NCBI GenBank assembly: GCA_009760855.2
Contig: WPIO01000060.1
Span: 2,099,501-2,163,500, forward strand
Reading direction: 5' to 3'
DNA from: Cristatella mucedo
Taxonomy: Eukaryota; Bryozoa; Phylactolaemata; Cristatellidae
Length of the DNA stretch: 64,000 bases
Below, in pieces: positions 60,482 to 64,000 of the stretch (position 1 is the first letter of the stretch; every line of letters starts with the position of its first letter). The notes beneath the pieces were generated by a model. It saw only the letters and a program-made list of their open reading frames with translations, was not told the DNA's origin and searched no databases. Both the position numbers and the translations under genes were made by a program.

Positions 60482-60584
60482 TGTAATGCCCCGCGATTAT
60501 GGACAATGACTTCAATAGCTGAACCTGGATTATGAACAAAGAGCTGGCCTTTGAATTAGAACCAAGTGCTTATGAAATTGACCA
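60482..60584 (+). repeat. LTR-like dispersed repeat, copy 3 (5' part)
   Basis: TGTAATGCCCCGCGATTATG, then the GAACCTGGATTATGAACAAA and TTTGAATTAGAACCAAGTGC blocks, match 5855-5960. It is cut off where LINE-A sequence begins. The TGTAATGCCCC start is what a Gypsy-type LTR would show. Confidence 0.5.
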
Positions 60585-60880
60585 CATTAAAAAAATTAAA
60601 AGCTCATTTATTGCACGTCATTTAGTGGGTCCATACGATTCATTCCTTGTGTGTTTATTCGTGCTGACACTGCATGCTGCTAGTAACCATTATTGCATGC
60701 TGACCCTGTGCATGTCACTCCTAACGATATTGTATTTGTTGTCGCTGAAAATGCTACAACTAACCATTCGACCATGATTCATTTAAGGGAAAATGTAAAG
60801 TGCCTAGAAAGAGATTGAGTTCTCTGAGGGTCGTATATACAATGTATCATTATTATTTTTATCATTATTATCAGATAGGA
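60585..60880 (+). mobile_element. LINE-A 3' end
   Basis: From the ATTTAGTGGGTCC ORF-end region through the 3' UTR to the hairpin (AAAGTGCC at about 60796; the 3' arm is degraded, GGGTCGTA) and an ATTATTATTTTTATCATTATTATC tail. Confidence 0.8.
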
Positions 60881-60924
60881 TAGGTATTGGGGAAACCTGA
60901 ATGAAGTCGCTGAAGTTCTCTCAG

Positions 60925-61440
60925 TCTAATGCTGCTTTCGTAACTAGTGCCATTCCGAAGGTTCCGGAAAAGGGTCTGGAGCTATTATGTTAGTAATGCT
61001 TGGCAGCAGCAGATCAATGCATTGTAGAAATAGGACAGTAGGAATTGGATCCGGAGGGCTGTTAGTCTTTCTTGGCTGGGAGATGAGTTTCAGCATGAAG
61101 TCACTCGTATCACTCATAGCCGTGAATACAGTTATGGAGGTGATGCGAGGAATCGAGGAAGGGGAGTCTTGTGGGGTCTAACTCTGGGATTAAAGTCTGG
61201 TAGGGATTTTATTAACCTAAGGGATTGACACTCTGATCTTTTCTATCTTGTTGACGAATTATCTATAATTGGGGTAAGCTGTACTACCTTAAGAATCAAT
61301 AAGGAGCTAACCTGCAGCTGTCTAGGAGATGGTTGATGGTAGACGCTATTTTTGGATTCCGAATCCGTGACTCAGCATTCTTTTCAAGAAGCTAGACTGG
61401 GCCTTAACAGGATTGACCAGAATGATATGCAGTAGTCATT
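60925..61440 (-). mobile_element. LINE-A linker fragment, minus strand
   Basis: From 61440 down it reads KAQSSFLKRMLS (cf. KAKSSFYKNIVES), FVNKIEKIRVSIP and DPIPTVLFLQCIDLLLPSITNI. This is the region between endonuclease and RT also seen at 12380-12780. It lies head to head with the next copy. Confidence 0.75.
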
Positions 61441-62198
61441 GTATGCTGTCGGTGGACAGTCTACCACGTCCAAGTTGGTCCATGCATTCGTGACATCCCG
61501 TCTCGACTTCTGTAACTCACTGCTTACTGGCCTACCAGCATGTGCGATCAGGCGATTGCAGCTGGTGCAAAACTCTGCAGCTAGGCTTGTCTGTCGTGAG
61601 CGTCGCAGTTGCCACGTTACTCCACTTCTCGTCGACCTGCACTGGCTACCAGTCAAGCAACGTATTGACTTCAAGGTTTTGTCGCTCACTTTTAGGTCCC
61701 TTCATTCTATGGCTCCAGTCTATCTTTCAGATATACTACCCAATCAGGCCAAGCATCGTACCACCTGCTTTTCGGAATCCAACAGTCTGGAAATACCTCG
61801 TACAAACCTTAAATCCTTTGGAGACCGTGCATTCAACTCGTATGCTCCCAAAGCCTGGAACTCCCTCCCGACCTGCGTCAGAACATCCCATGACCTGACC
61901 ACATTTAAAAGAAACTTAAAAACAAACCTATTTAGGACAGCATTTAGTGGGTCCCTGTGATTCGTCCTTGATGAGCTTATGCGTGCTGACACTGTGCATG
62001 ATGCCACTAACCACATTTTAAAGCTGACCCTGTGCATGTCACCCCTAACCATATTATTCATTTTGTTTGTTTTTCAAGCATGATTTTACTTACTATTCAA
62101 TTGAATATCACTTTGTAGCAAATGTAAAGCGCCTAGAAAGAGATTAAGTTCTGTGAGGGCGCTTTATCAAGTGCAATATTATTATTATTATTATTATT
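61441..62198 (+). mobile_element. LINE-A 5'-truncated copy, well preserved 3' half
   Basis: A 173-codon frame (61439-61960) carries the C-terminal domain ([78 protein letters not shown]). The 3' UTR follows, with hairpin arms AAAGCGCC (about 62127) and GGCGCTTT (about 62159) and TTA repeats to 62198. It is very close to the 51.9 kb copy in sequence. Confidence 0.9.
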
Positions 62199-62774
62199 TG
62201 TGTATGCTTTCGCAACTTGACGTGCCGGAAAACGCACCCAAAGATAGCCTCGGGAGTTTTGAGTCCTAGCAGACCGTGCACAAATTCGGCCGCCTTCAAA
62301 ACAACTCAATGAGCTGTGAAAGAGACTATTTCGCCGGGCCACCTTATCATGAACAGCCTTAAACCTACATGGTTGCTAGTAAGGAGTTTGTTACTTCATG
62401 GGATTCGATTATTGCTATTCCATGCCTTGTGTATTTGAAGAGTAGTTAAATGCTCGCTTTCGGTGGCTGACTATTGTGATATGAGGAAATTCTTAGTGGA
62501 TTTATATTGGGTTACAATCTGCACGCGTCGATGGACCTGCTACGACTCCCAAACCTCACCGTAAAGCACTGGTTCCTCCAGTATCAGTCACCTAGAGGGG
62601 AGATACTACTACTGTCTCTTGCATTGTGCGAAAGTCATATGCCAGATCAGCCAGCCACGCGCAAATTTCCGAGCATCGAAATTTTTGCAGAATTTAGGTC
62701 GTTTGGAGCCTTTAGTTTGCCAACTCAGCATGGATTTGAAATGGTTCAACAGTTCGTCGCCCCAACCGCTGCGG
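62199..62774. other. Unassigned stretch
   Basis: No recognisable feature. A 100-codon frame (62507-62809) runs into the next LINE tail and is not a gene. Confidence 0.3.
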
Positions 62775-62873
62775 GTTGCATCCTTTGCAGAAAATGTGAA
62801 GCGCCTTGAAAAAGATTGAGTTCTCCGAGGGCGCTTTATCAAATCTATTATTATTTTTTTATTGCTATTGTTA
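62775..62873 (+). mobile_element. LINE-A 3' end
   Basis: TTTGCAGAAAATGTGAAGCG, then the hairpin (AAGCGCC...GGGCGCTT, about 62799-62837) and a TTATTATTTTTTTATTGCTATTG tail. Confidence 0.85.
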
Positions 62874-63001
62874 TCAGTGGTATCCGTGAATTCATCACTG
62901 AGCTGCCAACGATGCCCTTATCCTCAAACACTCGGAATCGTATTCGAGGCGAGCATCGAACTGATTCTTTGCACAGTTTTCTTAGTGATATCTCAATGGT
63001 C

Positions 63002-63234
63002 GATTGCCATTTTAATTTTATCCGCGGTCATAAATAAATACTAGCTGATTGATTGCCATTTTAATTTTACCCGCGGTCATAAATAAATACTAGCTGATTG
63101 CCATTTTAATTTTACCCGCGGTCATAAATAAATACTAGCTGATTGATTGCCATTTTAATTTTACCCGCGGTCATAAATAAATACTAGCTGATTGCCATTT
63201 TAATTTTACCCGCGGTCATAAATAAATACTAGCT
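63002..63234. repeat. Satellite of 45-bp units derived from a SINE tail
   Basis: Five nearly identical 45-base units start at 63002, 63051, 63096, 63145 and 63190. An extra GATT follows units 1 and 3, so the array is a 94-base dimer repeated twice plus one unit. Each unit holds CATAAATAAATACTAGCTGATT, which matches the 3' tail of the adjoining minus-strand SINE1. Confidence 0.9.
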
Positions 63235-63392
63235 GATTCAACAACCTATTTTTTTAGTGACAGGAGTGCCTTTATGGCTATCACCACCGCTTGCAGCGGC
63301 AATAAAGGATTGTCCACCGCAAGATTCTAACCCGTGACCTTGGGACCGAGGTCGTGAAAAGCAGCCACCTTACCTAATTTGCCATCACGGAT
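63235..63392 (-). mobile_element. SINE1, minus strand, joined to the satellite
   Basis: On the minus strand: CCGTGATGGCAAATTAGGTA start, a mutated B box (GGTTAGAATCTTG), the GCCGCTGCAAGCGG hairpin, GGTGATAGCCATAAAGGC, and a tail GGTTGTTGAATCAGCTAG that runs straight into the 45-base units. Confidence 0.8.
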
Positions 63393-63791
63393 CGCCAATC
63401 TCATAAGCAAGTGATGCTTGGCTGACCACGCTGTAATCTATATGTGAATAACTAAGTAGTTTTTTTCATGACTTTACCGTGATGCTCTGCGTGGCAGTTT
63501 ACCGATTTGCTCTTGTTCATTGCTTAAAGACTTAGGAAGAGTACGTTACGTCCCTTTTAGAAATCAGCACATGCCCATTCAGTCAAACGAAGCCTAGATG
63601 CACGGAGAAGAAGCTCGTTATATACGGTCGAAACCAAAGAATCTCCCAAGTACGTGATCCAAACCCTAAACCCATTGACTAGCCAAATGGCCAGGGTTTC
63701 TTAACCTTCGCTGCGACCAGTCTCTGTTATCTTTTTTTTTTAATATTGCGCCTCGCGGCCATGAACAACTGAAAGCCACGTGCAGTCTTAC
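63393..63791. other. Unassigned stretch
   Basis: A CCAAACCCTAAACCC piece lies at 63659-63673, too short to call an array. Nothing else is recognised. Confidence 0.3.
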
Positions 63792-63960
63792 TTAGCCCAG
63801 GGGGTCAGGTGTTCGGTCTTAATGACACCAATCATAGGTCCGAGTCCTGAAATGAAATCCTGGGTGATCTTGTATGGCCGTACGAGCGGCGGAGATCGCC
63901 GTTGAGGTTCTTCTGCTGCTCTACAAATGAGATGGTTGAATTAGCTAACGCTTGTTTTTC
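63792..63960 (+). mobile_element. SINE1-like copy, diverged
   Basis: TTAGCCCAGGGGGTCAGGTG (A-box-like), GGTCCGAGTCCTG (B-box-like), GGGTGATCTTGTATGGCC, then GGCGGAGATCGCCGTTGAGG and a GCTCTACAAATGAGATGGTT tail follow the SINE1 order. It runs nearly to the window end. Confidence 0.6.
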
Positions 63961-64000
63961 TCGCTTCCTCGGCTGACTATAACTTGGTTTGTAGACGAGA

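Noticed and set aside
63002-63234. CRISPR-like array
   Set aside because: Repeats are directly tandem with only a 4-base extra, no unique spacers, and the setting is eukaryotic.

Overview
This window reads as nuclear DNA of an animal, probably an invertebrate with a repeat-rich genome. The evidence is many decayed copies of a CR1/L2-type non-LTR retrotransposon with an apurinic-type endonuclease domain (a group typical of animals), two kinds of tRNA-derived SINE, a decayed Gypsy-like LTR element, hAT-like and other inverted-repeat DNA elements, and very long CT/GA, TA and GT microsatellites. Nothing looks bacterial. The species or phylum cannot be fixed from the sequence. No complete host gene could be established. 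The best host coding candidate is a possible immunoglobulin-like exon near 36.7-36.9 kb.

Layout. 0-6.4 kb: LINE tails, a decayed Gypsy-like gag/protease stretch (about 0.56-2.5 kb) broken by a LINE tail and TA repeats, a hAT-like end, a CT tract, and an LTR-like repeat. 6.4-11.3 kb: mostly unassigned sequence with one SINE and one LINE tail. 11.3-19 kb: a dense nest of LINE fragments on both strands (endonuclease, linker and reverse transcriptase parts), a second LINE family with an ACATT tail, and a SINE with a duplicated head. 19-23.7 kb: GC-rich, CpG-dense sequence that may be a promoter island. 23.7-33.4 kb: microsatellites, a 1.2 kb minus-strand LINE and long unassigned stretches. 33.4-34.2 kb and 55.5-56.1 kb: two copies, in opposite orientation, of an unusual element with inverted GGACATT-rich ends around a degenerate CCCTAAA (telomere-like) array; the second copy is flanked by an 8-bp direct repeat. 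34.2-51 kb: unassigned or GC-rich sequence, the Ig-like exon candidate, microsatellites and ACATT-family LINE ends. 51.8-53.1 kb: the longest LINE open reading frame (340 codons), with the catalytic YADD changed to YAED. 58.7-62.2 kb: a cluster of LINE fragments in alternating orientation. 63.0-63.4 kb: a tandem array built from the 3' tail of a SINE, joined to that SINE.

How the parts relate. LINE family A ends in a conserved hairpin followed by TTA repeats. Several copies carry paired base changes that keep the stem intact, and one SINE family carries the same hairpin behind a tRNA-like head, as expected if the SINE uses the LINE machinery. No LINE copy here keeps an intact YADD, so all are probably dead. 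Names such as LINE-A, LINE-B, SINE1, SINE2, R3 and Telo-TIR are labels used only for this window.
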